A stretch of 64,000 bases of DNA from Methanomicrobiales archaeon (GTDB taxonomy: Archaea > Halobacteriota > Methanomicrobia > Methanomicrobiales > Methanospirillaceae). Below the pieces are notes generated by a model that saw only the letters and a program-made list of their open reading frames with translations, was not told the DNA's origin and made no database searches. Where the stretch lies: positions 78,373 to 142,372 of the forward strand of contig JAAYCY010000005.1 of NCBI GenBank assembly GCA_012729535.1, written 5' to 3'. Below, piece after piece: positions 9,059-18,321 of the stretch (position 1 is its first letter; the number at the start of each line of letters is the position of its first letter). Both the position numbers and the translations under genes were made by a program.

Positions 9059-10465
9059 ATGTCTGGTCTGTTTTTAAACATGATAAAAGAGGAATGGAGA
9101 ATTCATTCCACCATGTTCGGGAGTTTAAACTTTGCCCTGTTTCCTGTCCTTATTTGTGCCATCGGTTTTATGGGGACATTTCTCATTCCTCTTATTCAAA
9201 ATACGCTGACACTCACTGATCTGGTAATTCTCATTCATGCAAATTATCTGATGCTCGGTCTCATGGTAGGAGCTTTCGGCCTTCTTGGAAATGAAGTAAT
9301 GAATAGACGTTTTGGACAGGCAAGTCTTCTTGCTTATTCTGCCCGGACCCTGCCCCTGACTCCCCGGTATATTTTTTTAACCTTCGTTCTCAAAGATACT
9401 CTCTATTATTTCTTTCTCTGGATATTACCCCTTGGAGCGGGTTTTTTTATCGCTTCACTGGTTATTGGAATTGATCTGATGATTCCGCTTCGTCTTCTTG
9501 TTACACTAACTTTTTCATTCCTTTCCGGGATGTCCTGTATCTTTTTTTTATCAACTGTTTATGAACGTTCTGCCAGGCTTTTAGGAATAATTCTCGTATT
9601 ATCTGGACTTATCGGTTCATTTTATACGATATATTACGGAATAAATCCTGCATCCTTGTTTCCTGCTCTTTTGCTTTTCACCACCTTCAATGTAAAAAAT
9701 CTGTTTCTTACATTATTGACTCTAATTATTCCTTTTATTGCAGCCCTTCTTCTATACTCACCGGATACCAGGAATACAACAAAAATCTATGAAAACAAGA
9801 TGAAACCACTCATTCATAGATTGCGTTTCATACCCTATCCATCGCTGATGGTTAAAGATATGCTGGATCTTTGGCGAAGTGGGAGTATTATAGGTCAGGT
9901 AATTTTTTCTTTTTTCGTTCCCCTGGTTGTTATCTGGTTTTTTCTCTCTCTTCTGGATGAATATATCTCAATTCTTCAGTTACTTTTTACTTTTGCGATG
10001 ATTACCGGAATAATTGCTTCCACTATGTATACCTGGATTACGATGTTTGATTCACTGAGTATATATACCGTATTACCAGTTGATGTCCCTGTTGTAATTA
10101 AAAGTAAAATTACCTTATTTTCACTGCTACAGGTAATTCCGGCTTTGTTCATCAGTGGGATTTGTCTTTTTGCAGGAGAAGGTGCCTATCTTTTCCCTGT
10201 CCTGGTTTTGACTTTGTCTGTTTCTTTTTATGTATTGGCCGTCATGATCTGGCTTACTGGACTATCACCAAGTGTGCTGGTATATAGTGCCAGGGTAATG
10301 GTTCTTTATTTTCTGCTAATCGGTTTGATATTAGCAATTTTTAGTTCTCTAACCATGATTAATCCCTGGTCTGGAATTGGAGCTGTTCTTTTATTCATTC
10401 CTGCTTATGAATTCATAAAGCTCGGTTTTCGAAGATGGGATCGAGTGGAACAAGGGATATTTTGA
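9059..10465 (+). CDS. ABC-2-type transporter permease
   Basis: 468-residue very hydrophobic protein with about twelve predicted membrane helices and short loops. It is the membrane partner of the ATPase encoded 1 base upstream. No substrate-specific motif is recognisable. The hydrophilic break around residues 235-275 (DTRNTTKIYENKMKPLIHRL) divides it into two halves, as in the larger ABC-2 permeases. A run of ten T residues follows 4 bases after the stop codon and probably ends the operon. Role in export of an unknown compound is inferred from family only. Confidence 0.75.
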   Translation: MSGLFLNMIKEEWRIHSTMFGSLNFALFPVLICAIGFMGTFLIPLIQNTLTLTDLVILIHANYLMLGLMVGAFGLLGNEVMNRRFGQASLLAYSARTLPLTPRYIFLTFVLKDTLYYFFLWILPLGAGFFIASLVIGIDLMIPLRLLVTLTFSFLSGMSCIFFLSTVYERSARLLGIILVLSGLIGSFYTIYYGINPASLFPALLLFTTFNVKNLFLTLLTLIIPFIAALLLYSPDTRNTTKIYENKMKPLIHRLRFIPYPSLMVKDMLDLWRSGSIIGQVIFSFFVPLVVIWFFLSLLDEYISILQLLFTFAMITGIIASTMYTWITMFDSLSIYTVLPVDVPVVIKSKITLFSLLQVIPALFISGICLFAGEGAYLFPVLVLTLSVSFYVLAVMIWLTGLSPSVLVYSARVMVLYFLLIGLILAIFSSLTMINPWSGIGAVLLFIPAYEFIKLGFRRWDRVEQGIF

Positions 10466-10468
10466 ATA

Positions 10469-10478
10469 TTTTTTTTTT
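10469..10478 (+). terminator. T10 terminator of the ABC operon
   Basis: Ten consecutive T residues begin just after the permease stop codon. A short inverted repeat (ggtac...gtacc, about 10487-10505) follows rather than precedes the T-run, so it is not part of a bacterial-style terminator. Confidence 0.55.
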
Positions 10479-10570
10479 GACAGGGTAGGTACATTCATTA
10501 CGTACCCATAATATCGAGAAAAATGAACAAAAGGTAAATGTCAGAAAAAATTTTTAGGTTAAGAAAATTT

Positions 10571-10801
10571 TTAATCTTCCTCACGACATGACCCAATAAC
10601 GATACCATTCTTCACATCATACCAGGTGCCACCTCTTCCTTTTTTATCCGGAGGTTTAATGGTTATCCGATAGTCCCGGGTCTTTGCAGCTGTAGCTGCA
10701 TTTACCTGTTCCATGATGATCTTTTGTTCTTCTTCACTTGCATTATCAAGGATATTTTTAAGATTATCCTTCTCTAGTGGATGATATGTTGCATTATACA
10801 T
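10571..10801 (-). CDS. Small hypothetical protein (76 aa)
   Basis: Soluble 76-residue protein that I do not recognise. The N-terminal half is helical and charged (EKDNLKNILDNASEEEQKII). The C-terminal half looks like a small beta unit (DYRITIKPPDKKGRGGTWYD, then VKNGIVIGSC). ATG start. It is transcribed opposite to the ABC operon. The frame is credible because composition is amino-acid-like on this strand and the upstream gap to the next gene (10802-10865) is A/T-rich with a promoter-like run. Confidence 0.55.
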   Translation of the reverse strand: MYNATYHPLEKDNLKNILDNASEEEQKIIMEQVNAATAAKTRDYRITIKPPDKKGRGGTWYDVKNGIVIGSCREED

Positions 10802-10865
10802 AGCTCTTTCCTCATGCAGGCAGGTTTTTTAAAAATTTTTCAAAGATTAAAAAGGGTAATTATTT

Positions 10866-11198
10866 TTACACCGGTCCTGTAAGAACAGGGAGAAACCATC
10901 CGACAATGGATGTAATAATCCATATGACAACTGCAATAATCAGAGATTTTACCCATCCGATGGTATACAATTTTTGTAACGCTATAAGCCATACAATTCC
11001 AGCAATAAATGCAGCGATAAGTCCCTGTCCGATGATGAAATAGATTATCGTGTAAATAACAGTTCCGATAATCGCTGCAAGGAATGCAGTCTTAATATCT
11101 TCGGTTTCACCAAATAATTTGGTAATCACATAGATAATAACTGCAGAAATAATGAGTGCAATGATGAACATTAACACTGCAGTAATAGTCAGATCCAT
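10866..11198 (-). CDS. Small four-helix membrane protein
   Basis: 110-residue integral membrane protein of unknown function with about four transmembrane segments (starting at residues ~5, ~38, ~62 and ~85) separated by very short loops such as KLFGETEDIK. No catalytic motif is visible. ATG start. Small proteins of this build are common in Methanomicrobiales genomes, but I cannot assign a family. Confidence 0.6.
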   Translation of the reverse strand: MDLTITAVLMFIIALIISAVIIYVITKLFGETEDIKTAFLAAIIGTVIYTIIYFIIGQGLIAAFIAGIVWLIALQKLYTIGWVKSLIIAVVIWIITSIVGWFLPVLTGPV

Positions 11199-11438
11199 AG
11201 TTCATCAATTGTCAGAGTACGCTATAATTCTTTCTAAACCAGTTGATGTACTATCAAAAGATGTATTTTTTTTTTATGACATACAGAAATCAGCATTGAG
11301 TTACGAAAAACTACACCCATTAACCAGGGAATCACATTTTTCGAATAATTCTCTCATCAAAAAAAATTATTTTTTCTCAAATAATCATGTTTCGAATCAT
11401 ATCACAAATTTATAGATATTGTGTCATTTATGAAAAGA

Positions 11439-11726
11439 TTACCCTCCTCCATGGCATGCTCCGTCCTGCTGGAGTGCAGCATCAGAAAAGTCGACCTCCT
11501 CAAATAGTTCCTTCTCTTTCCGAAATTGCTCCATATTTTTATCCTTTTCGACAGGTTTTGACATTTCTCCTTCTACCGCCGGAATTAGTTGATCTATACG
11601 ATAAAAAAGGCCAGTACTATCTAAGAGAGCAAAGGTATGTCCATGGCTCTGCTGAAACTGAACAATTGTTCCCACAGTACCTGTCTTTGGATATTTGGCA
11701 TAACTCCCAATGTCTATCACATTCAT
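11439..11726 (-). CDS. DUF2098-like archaeal protein
   Basis: 95-residue protein beginning MNVIDIGSYAKYPKTGTVGT and continuing ALLDSTGLFYRIDQLIP. This is an SH3-like barrel pattern matching the archaeal DUF2098 family as I remember it. The C-terminal tail ends CHGGG after a charged linker, a possible metal-binding or flexible end. A longer reading from a TTG at 11750 exists, but the ATG at 11726 fits the family start better. Function is unknown. It lies just downstream of the giant sensor kinase on the same strand, with a 54-base gap. Confidence 0.6.
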   Translation of the reverse strand: MNVIDIGSYAKYPKTGTVGTIVQFQQSHGHTFALLDSTGLFYRIDQLIPAVEGEMSKPVEKDKNMEQFRKEKELFEEVDFSDAALQQDGACHGGG

Positions 11727-11804
11727 CACCAACCGGTACCTATACTTCAAAGCTCATAATTATTTGCATGATAATCTTTAGTGTTTAATTGAGTTTTCTA
11801 AATT

Positions 11805-14800
11805 TCAATAAGAGGGCTGATAGATTCTATAGTTACCTTTTGGCACTATTATCTCAAATCGTGCACCGATTTTATATGTTCCTGTCTCTCTGATGCTGAT
11901 ATCAGTCAGAGAAAGTATTTCCCTTGAGAGAAAAAGACCAAAGCCAGTATTTTTTCCAAATCCTTTATCAAAAATTTCTACTTTCTCTTCATCAGGAATA
12001 CCTAATCCGTTGTCTTCCCATGAAATTATCAATTCATTATCTGTTATTGTTGTTGACAGCCTGACTTCAGAAACATGCTGACCATGACGAATTGAGTTAT
12101 CAAGTAATGTGAAAAAAACCTTCTGTAACATTGAATCTGCAAAAATATACAGATCCGGGAGATCTTTTTTTAGGGTTATTGATTTCGGGATTGACAAATG
12201 TGAAATCAGAGAATCGATTTTTACCCAATAAGGTTCACCGGTCCCTATTTCATCATATATCCGAGTAAATTCTATCAGATCTTGAATTTCTTCTATAGCT
12301 TTTATGGTAATTTTCAGGTACTCAGATGATTCAGGATCTTTATATTTATCCTTCAGAAATTCTGTAATTGCATAAACTGTAGATATTTTGTTTAGAATAT
12401 CATGACGGGTAATGCTGGTGAGTAGACTAAGTTTACGATTTGCTTTTCTAATTACTTCTTCTGCTTTTTTACGCTGAGTAATATCCTGGTTTACGCCGTG
12501 TGTTCTGATTGTTCTGCCATTTGCATCCTTGGTTATTCGGGTGCGGATATTCATTGACCGGATCTCGTTATCTCTCCTAATAATGCGGTGCTCTATATCT
12601 GATTGAAAATCAGGATCAGTTGTCTCAATAGCCTTATACAATTCTTTTGATACCAGTTCAAAATCACCTGGATAGAAAAATTCACGGAAGTATTTCTCTC
12701 CACTCATCTGGTATCCTCCCTCCTGCTCAGCACTAGTCCCGTACAAATCATAAAACCTGTCATTGAAGGTAAACGTGCCAGATGTGATATCACATTCCCA
12801 ATGTGCGAGACTTGCCATATCCATTGCTTCTTTAAGCGCAATCTGACTATCAATAAGAGATTGCTCTATCTGAGCTCTCTCAATCTCTGCTGCTGCCTTT
12901 ACTGCAATTATATCAATTATTTTCTGTACAGAAGGGGAGTGCTGAATGGGATCTCGAAAAAGGACACACAAAATGCCTAGTACTTCACCATCTGAATTCC
13001 ACAAGGGGGTTCCAATATATCCCCGGATATTTAATTGCTGAAGATCTGGACTATTAGGAAAAAGTTTTGTCGCATCATCAGGATATATACAAAAACCTTT
13101 TTCCCGGACACTTTCACAAGGAGTGTCTATGATACTGTATGAAAAATCTGAAACAAATTCTCCATCCAATAGCATGGAAAGAACCCTAACCGTATTACTA
13201 TCAGGTAATAATTCACTAATCATAATACAATCAGCTTTTAGCCAGGATCTGATGTTCTCTGCAATTGAATTGAGAGAATTGATACCGGTTTTCCCAACCA
13301 TACTCTGGACTATTGTTTTAAAAGCAGATTGAATATTGATATTTTCTGTAATATCCTCAATGGATGAGAGAATATGAGGTGTTCCTCCAATGGTAATAAT
13401 ACTTGATGAAAACCTGGTAATTCCATTATTACCAGAGGCCATTCGGGATGAAATTTCAAATCCTGATACCTCCTTTTTTTCACGAATCTCTGTAAGAAAT
13501 TTGTGATATTGATCGTTGTCAGGAAACACCCCAAGGCTTTGTGCAGTTTTCCCAATAATATCTGACCTGGTATAACCGGACATTCTGATAAATGCATCAT
13601 TTACGTCGACAAAAACGCCGTCTTTTGCCGAAACCAGTGTGAGCGCGACCGGATTATTCAGGAATAATGAACTCATCTTTTGTTCAGATTCACGAAGTCC
13701 GTCTTCTGCTTTTTTTCGTTCGGTAACATCATGAATAGAAAAGATAATCGCGGAAATCCCAGAATAAAAAATCTTACGACCAATGCACTCGATCCAGATG
13801 AGTCTCTTATCAAGGGTTGAGACTTGATAATTCATAATAAAGTCATCACTCCCAGCCTTGATTTTTTGTAAATCATTGAGAGCATTATCACGAAATTCCG
13901 GAAGAATAAATGAGAAAATATTTATCCTTTCCTCGAGGTTTTCATCCAAGGAGCAACCCATAATATGACAAATCCTGGGATTAGAAAATAAAATATTTCC
14001 GGAAAAATCGACAATTATGGTCCCGTCAAGTGATTTTTCTACAAGGGCCCTGAATTTTCTTTCACTATCTTTTATCTCCTCCTCCATTTTTTTTCGTTCT
14101 GAAATGTCTACTATAACTCCACGGATTCCGGTAATTTCCCCATCCTTGAAAATTGGTGAAGTATAGATATTAATCGGAAAAGTAGTTCCGTTACCTCTTA
14201 AAGCTAGATATTCCTCTAATTCATAAGGAATTCCTCCGATTAATTTCTGAATATTTTCTCTGATTTTTTCATGTGAAGAGGGATGGATAAATGAAAGAGC
14301 AGGATATCCTTCCTTGATATTCTGGTTTTGAGAATCCTTCATTGTTCGGCCATGCTGATTTACATAAGTAATAATTAGATCCATATCCATCTCGAATATG
14401 GTTTGAGGTTTTAATTCGGCAAAAGAACGGAATTTTTCTTCACTATCACGGAGTGCATCTTCAGCTAATTTCCGACTGGTGATTTCTCTCCAGGAAATCA
14501 GAATAGATTCTGACTTTTGATGTGGTATTTTCCTTCCATGACCTTCAACCCAGATTTCACGATTCTTTCTGGTAATGAGTTTATACTGGGTTATTTGTCC
14601 TTCAATACCATCAATAATGCTATGAAGATCCCGGGTTATTATCTCTTTAAAAACTGGATGGATATATTCCAGGATATCTTTCTTACCAATTATTTCTTCG
14701 CTTCGTTGTTCATCAATAATACTAAGGCCTGTTGGATTAATAAACTGGATGATACCATTAAAATCCAGAATTAGAATTGAATCATGTGAGTATTCCACAA

Positions 14801-15701
14801 GATTTCTGAATTTACTCTCGCTTTCACGTAATGAATGCTCGGTGTTTTTTACCTTCGTAATGTCACGGATTGATTCTATGGCACCGGTAATCTCACCGGC
14901 CTGGTTATAGAGTGGACAAGCTTTGGTAAGAATGTGAATCCGTTCTCCCTTGGAAAACGAGGTGTTACTTTCTGCAGAGATTGCATCACCGTTTTGATAC
15001 ACATTATTATAGTATGATTCAATCGTTACAATTGGTTCTTGTATGAGATCAATGAGAAGAGGACGACGATAACCATAAAAAGGAATGGCATAGTCATAAT
15101 CTCCTTTTCCAAGCATATCTGATGATGATATACCACTAAGTTCTTCAATTGCACGGTTCCAGGCAATTACTCTGCCTTCCTTATCGATTGCAAAGGTAGC
15201 ATCAGGGAGGAATTCAATGATATCAGAAAGCCTTTTTTCAGTATCCCGATGTAATCGTTCGGCCTGTTTTCGTCTCACAGCCTGCTTAATTTTATGCGAT
15301 AACTCCGCATACTGAGGACGTGCATCTCCTCCTTTCTGGAGATAAAAATCTACCCCGTTATCTATTGCCTCTATTACGACTTCTTCTCTGCCTTTTCCAG
15401 TAAAAATTATAAAAGGAATATCAGGAAACCGTTTTCTGAAGGTTTTGAGAAACTCAATGCCGTCCATATCCGGCATCTGGTAATCTGATACAATAGCGTC
15501 GTAATATTCTATGCTTGGAGAATTCAATGCATCTTCTGCAGAATTTATAATATCAACATTAAATTCATCGGTTTCTTCAAGAAAAAGTTTACATAAATCG
15601 AGTAAATATTCTTCATCATCTACATATAATATCGATATTTTGTGTCGAACAGATGGGACAGTGTTTCGATTACCATTTATCAACAGGTCAGACAATCCCA
15701 A
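11805..15701 (-). CDS. Large hybrid sensor histidine kinase (receiver - multiple PAS - GAF - PAS - HATPase)
   Basis: About 1,300 residues with no membrane helix, so a cytoplasmic sensor. From the N terminus: a receiver domain (ILYVDDEE, phospho-Asp in VSDYQMPDMDG, Lys in LQKGG), five PAS domains (about residues 160-800), one GAF domain (about 800-965, GYIGTPLWNSDGEVLGILCV), a sixth PAS (about 975-1100), a His-containing region (ITRHDILNKIS) and an HATPase domain (WEDNGLGIPDEE, GFGLFLSREI). Start: an ATG at 15734 has no Shine-Dalgarno, and the codons after it contain a strong AAAGGAGG. TTG at 15701 (4 bases after GGAGG) or 15695 (10 bases) is therefore more likely. The frame ends just after HATPase, so this kinase carries its receiver in front. 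Confidence 0.9.
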   Translation of the reverse strand: MGLSDLLINGNRNTVPSVRHKISILYVDDEEYLLDLCKLFLEETDEFNVDIINSAEDALNSPSIEYYDAIVSDYQMPDMDGIEFLKTFRKRFPDIPFIIFTGKGREEVVIEAIDNGVDFYLQKGGDARPQYAELSHKIKQAVRRKQAERLHRDTEKRLSDIIEFLPDATFAIDKEGRVIAWNRAIEELSGISSSDMLGKGDYDYAIPFYGYRRPLLIDLIQEPIVTIESYYNNVYQNGDAISAESNTSFSKGERIHILTKACPLYNQAGEITGAIESIRDITKVKNTEHSLRESESKFRNLVEYSHDSILILDFNGIIQFINPTGLSIIDEQRSEEIIGKKDILEYIHPVFKEIITRDLHSIIDGIEGQITQYKLITRKNREIWVEGHGRKIPHQKSESILISWREITSRKLAEDALRDSEEKFRSFAELKPQTIFEMDMDLIITYVNQHGRTMKDSQNQNIKEGYPALSFIHPSSHEKIRENIQKLIGGIPYELEEYLALRGNGTTFPINIYTSPIFKDGEITGIRGVIVDISERKKMEEEIKDSERKFRALVEKSLDGTIIVDFSGNILFSNPRICHIMGCSLDENLEERINIFSFILPEFRDNALNDLQKIKAGSDDFIMNYQVSTLDKRLIWIECIGRKIFYSGISAIIFSIHDVTERKKAEDGLRESEQKMSSLFLNNPVALTLVSAKDGVFVDVNDAFIRMSGYTRSDIIGKTAQSLGVFPDNDQYHKFLTEIREKKEVSGFEISSRMASGNNGITRFSSSIITIGGTPHILSSIEDITENINIQSAFKTIVQSMVGKTGINSLNSIAENIRSWLKADCIMISELLPDSNTVRVLSMLLDGEFVSDFSYSIIDTPCESVREKGFCIYPDDATKLFPNSPDLQQLNIRGYIGTPLWNSDGEVLGILCVLFRDPIQHSPSVQKIIDIIAVKAAAEIERAQIEQSLIDSQIALKEAMDMASLAHWECDITSGTFTFNDRFYDLYGTSAEQEGGYQMSGEKYFREFFYPGDFELVSKELYKAIETTDPDFQSDIEHRIIRRDNEIRSMNIRTRITKDANGRTIRTHGVNQDITQRKKAEEVIRKANRKLSLLTSITRHDILNKISTVYAITEFLKDKYKDPESSEYLKITIKAIEEIQDLIEFTRIYDEIGTGEPYWVKIDSLISHLSIPKSITLKKDLPDLYIFADSMLQKVFFTLLDNSIRHGQHVSEVRLSTTITDNELIISWEDNGLGIPDEEKVEIFDKGFGKNTGFGLFLSREILSLTDISIRETGTYKIGARFEIIVPKGNYRIYQPSY

Positions 15702-16009
15702 TCTTCCTCCTTTATAAATTATACATTTTTTCAATTAAATCCAGGTTCGGATTGTATGCTATAGTCTTTTAGTTTGAAAAATTTATCTGTCACCAAAAAA
15801 ATTTTTTTCCCAGATAATGTACATTATTGTTCATTAAATAACTATTTATATCATTGGATAATTTTGAAACGAAGTATCGATAATAACACAGAAATAGCCG
15901 GATTTGTTGTTGGAAATGAATATTGCGTTTATCGGAACAGGTAATTAGAGAATAAATCACTGATATCCAGTATCGAATTGATGAAAAAAAACCAAATGAA
16001 CCGAACTTA

Positions 16010-16081
16010 AGCCGCTGGAGGGACTTGAACCCTCGACCTGCTGATTACGAATCAGCCGCTATACCGCTAAGCCACAACGGC
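16010..16081 (-). tRNA. tRNA-Thr (anticodon CGT)
   Basis: 72-nt cloverleaf on the minus strand. The acceptor stem GCCGTTG pairs with CAGCGGC (one G-U), the discriminator is U, the anticodon stem is CTGAT/ATCAG with loop TTCGTAA (anticodon CGU), and the T arm contains GGTTCAAGTCC. No intron and no encoded CCA. A TATA-like run lies on the minus strand about 35 bases upstream (around 16105-16118). Confidence 0.95.
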
Positions 16082-16214
16082 GTGCCGTTATTATACGATG
16101 GAATTATATTAAAAAATATCTCTTTTCCAAAAAAAATAATCGGTTTTATAAAACACGTTTACCATTAATCTCGTCCTTGCAATTCACAAATTCCTGAATA
16201 TATACGCTTAATCA

Positions 16215-16238
16215 ATCTGGATGAAATTATCTCCAGAT
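16215..16238. other. Inverted repeat upstream of the exported TPR gene
   Basis: ATCTGGA (16215-16221) and TCCAGAT (16232-16238) are perfect inverted copies 10 bases apart, about 90 bases before the TPR start codon. Dyads of this size can be operators. Nothing else supports a function. Confidence 0.3.
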
Positions 16239-16326
16239 ATTGGGACTATTTATTAAAATAATACCTCTTCCATATAAGTTCCGTGATAAGAAACTATTTC
16301 TCTGACAATCAATTGATATATATGGC

Positions 16327-18234
16327 ATGAAGATCGGAATAACACTCCCGTTCCTTGTACTGTTATTCTTATCTGCTTTTACTGCTGGAGTAATAGCAGA
16401 TGAAGAAAACCTTACCGGAACAGGTTGGTACGATCAAGGACAGATGGCCCTTGAAAATGAAAACTATGAAGAAGCTGTCACTGCTTTTACCAATGCATTA
16501 GAAGAAGAACCGGAAAACTCAGAACTTTTCTTTAAATTAGGTAATGCATTAGTCATGACTGGAGATGTGGAATCTGCACTCTATGCATATGAGAATGCCA
16601 CTTCTATCAATCCTGAATATGGAGAAGCCTGGGGTAATATGGGATATATCTATCTCATTGGCAAACAAACACCAGAACCAGAACCTGCACTTGAAACTTT
16701 AACAAAAGCAGTGGAATATGTCACCGATGATCCTGGAATTTATATCAACAAAGGTATTGCTCATCTGCTCAACAGTGATTCGAATACTGCCCTTGAAAGC
16801 TTTAATGAAGCAATAAATCTTAATCCGGATGGATCACGTGCATATTACTGGAAAGGTATTACCCAGTCTGACCTTGGTGCTCCTGACGAAGCAATTGAGT
16901 CTTATAATAATGCCATCGAATTAAATCCCGAATTTAAAGATGCTCTTTATGCAAAAGGAATAGCAGAAAGTGCTCTTGGACTGTTTGAAGAGGCAGAAAC
17001 AAGCTTTAATGAAGTGCTTACAATTGAAGGAGATTATTCAGAACCGTTCCTTACTGTTGGTAGCGATTCAGATGTATGGGACCGCAAGGGGCGTATCCTC
17101 TTTGAAGTTCAAAACAATCCTGATGAGGCAATTGTTGCTTTTAATAAGGCTGTTGAGTTAAACCCTGATAATGCAAATGCATTATACTACAAGGGCCGGG
17201 TTTTATATGACCAGGATGATTTGACAGGAGCCATGGCCGCATTTGATGCTGCAAGCCAGGCTGATCCTACCATGGGAGTCGTCCATTACTGGAAAGGACA
17301 GGTATACATTGATATGAGTGACCGTTCTGGTGCGATATCTGAATTTAGAACTGCAACCGAATTAAACCCAGGACTTGCTGATGCATGGTATTACCTTGGT
17401 GGACTTTTAAGTGATGATGGATCCTACGAGGAAGCCGTTCAGGCACTTGATGAGATGATTTCTCTCCGTCCTGACCTTGCCGATCCATATTATCTCAAGG
17501 GACTTAGTCAGTACCAGATTGAAAGTTACCAGGATGCAATAGATTCCCTTGAACAGGCAACAGTTCTGAATGCCTCACAAATGACAGATGATGATCGTTC
17601 AAAGGCATATTATACCCTTGGACTTGCAAAGGTCCAAAACGATGATTCACAGGGTGCTTCTGAAGCTTTTGCTGATTCAGTCGCTCTCAATGCATCAAAT
17701 GCGGTAGCATGGAATGATTATGGCGTCACCCTTGACACTCTCGAAAATTATGAGGAAGCACTACAGGCATTTGAAGAAGCACTGACAATTGGTGGAGATT
17801 CTGCTGAGTATTATTATAACCAGGGTACTACCTTAAACAAACTTGACAGGACAGAAGAAGCAATAGCATCCTTTGACAAGGCTTTAGAGATTGAAACAAA
17901 TCAGCGTGCATATCTCGCCAAAGGTATTGCTCTAATGAAACTGGAAGACTATGCAACTGCTCAAACTGTATTTGAACAGGGTATTGCAATGGATGATACC
18001 AAGGCAGATCTCTGGGCACAAAAAGCCATGGCTCTGTATAAACAGGGTAAGAACGACGAAGCACTTGAAGCAGTCAATATGGCTTTGAGTCTTGATGAAT
18101 CCTGGCAGTATGCTCTTGATTTAAAAACCCTTATTGAAAATCCTGATAACCAGACAGATACAACATCAGAAAATACAGATGAATCCAGTACAAATGAGAG
18201 TTTTATTGAAGATAATAACATGACCGAAGAATAG
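16327..18234 (+). CDS. Exported TPR-repeat protein
   Basis: 635-residue protein with an N-terminal signal sequence (hydrophobic core LPFLVLLFLSAFTAGVIA, cleavage likely before DEEN). It is otherwise built of tetratricopeptide repeats: about fifteen units of 34 residues, with the recurring pattern 'G.a...l...eeAi..fn.Ai.lnP....a'. The last ~25 residues are acidic and low-complexity (DTTSENTDESSTNESF). There is no C-terminal membrane anchor. TPR arrays bind peptides or proteins; outside the membrane this suggests a scaffold at the cell surface or sheath. A T8 run follows the stop. The neighbouring gene is a second, cytoplasmic TPR protein. Confidence 0.85.
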   Translation: MKIGITLPFLVLLFLSAFTAGVIADEENLTGTGWYDQGQMALENENYEEAVTAFTNALEEEPENSELFFKLGNALVMTGDVESALYAYENATSINPEYGEAWGNMGYIYLIGKQTPEPEPALETLTKAVEYVTDDPGIYINKGIAHLLNSDSNTALESFNEAINLNPDGSRAYYWKGITQSDLGAPDEAIESYNNAIELNPEFKDALYAKGIAESALGLFEEAETSFNEVLTIEGDYSEPFLTVGSDSDVWDRKGRILFEVQNNPDEAIVAFNKAVELNPDNANALYYKGRVLYDQDDLTGAMAAFDAASQADPTMGVVHYWKGQVYIDMSDRSGAISEFRTATELNPGLADAWYYLGGLLSDDGSYEEAVQALDEMISLRPDLADPYYLKGLSQYQIESYQDAIDSLEQATVLNASQMTDDDRSKAYYTLGLAKVQNDDSQGASEAFADSVALNASNAVAWNDYGVTLDTLENYEEALQAFEEALTIGGDSAEYYYNQGTTLNKLDRTEEAIASFDKALEIETNQRAYLAKGIALMKLEDYATAQTVFEQGIAMDDTKADLWAQKAMALYKQGKNDEALEAVNMALSLDESWQYALDLKTLIENPDNQTDTTSENTDESSTNESFIEDNNMTEE

Positions 18235-18249
18235 AAAGGTCACTTAAAC

Positions 18250-18257
18250 TTTTTTTT
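18250..18257 (+). terminator. T8 terminator after the exported TPR gene
   Basis: Eight T residues starting 16 bases after the stop codon of the exported TPR gene, placed before the next + strand gene. Confidence 0.45.
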
Positions 18258-18321
18258 CCCCAAAGTTCAATTAATCCTGTGCTGATATCTATAACACATA
18301 GGAACTACAGGTTCCTGGTTT

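Noticed and set aside
10487..10505. Short hairpin after the ABC operon as terminator
   Set aside because: The T-run comes before the stem, so it is not a terminator for the operon, and the minus-strand side has A/T noise only.
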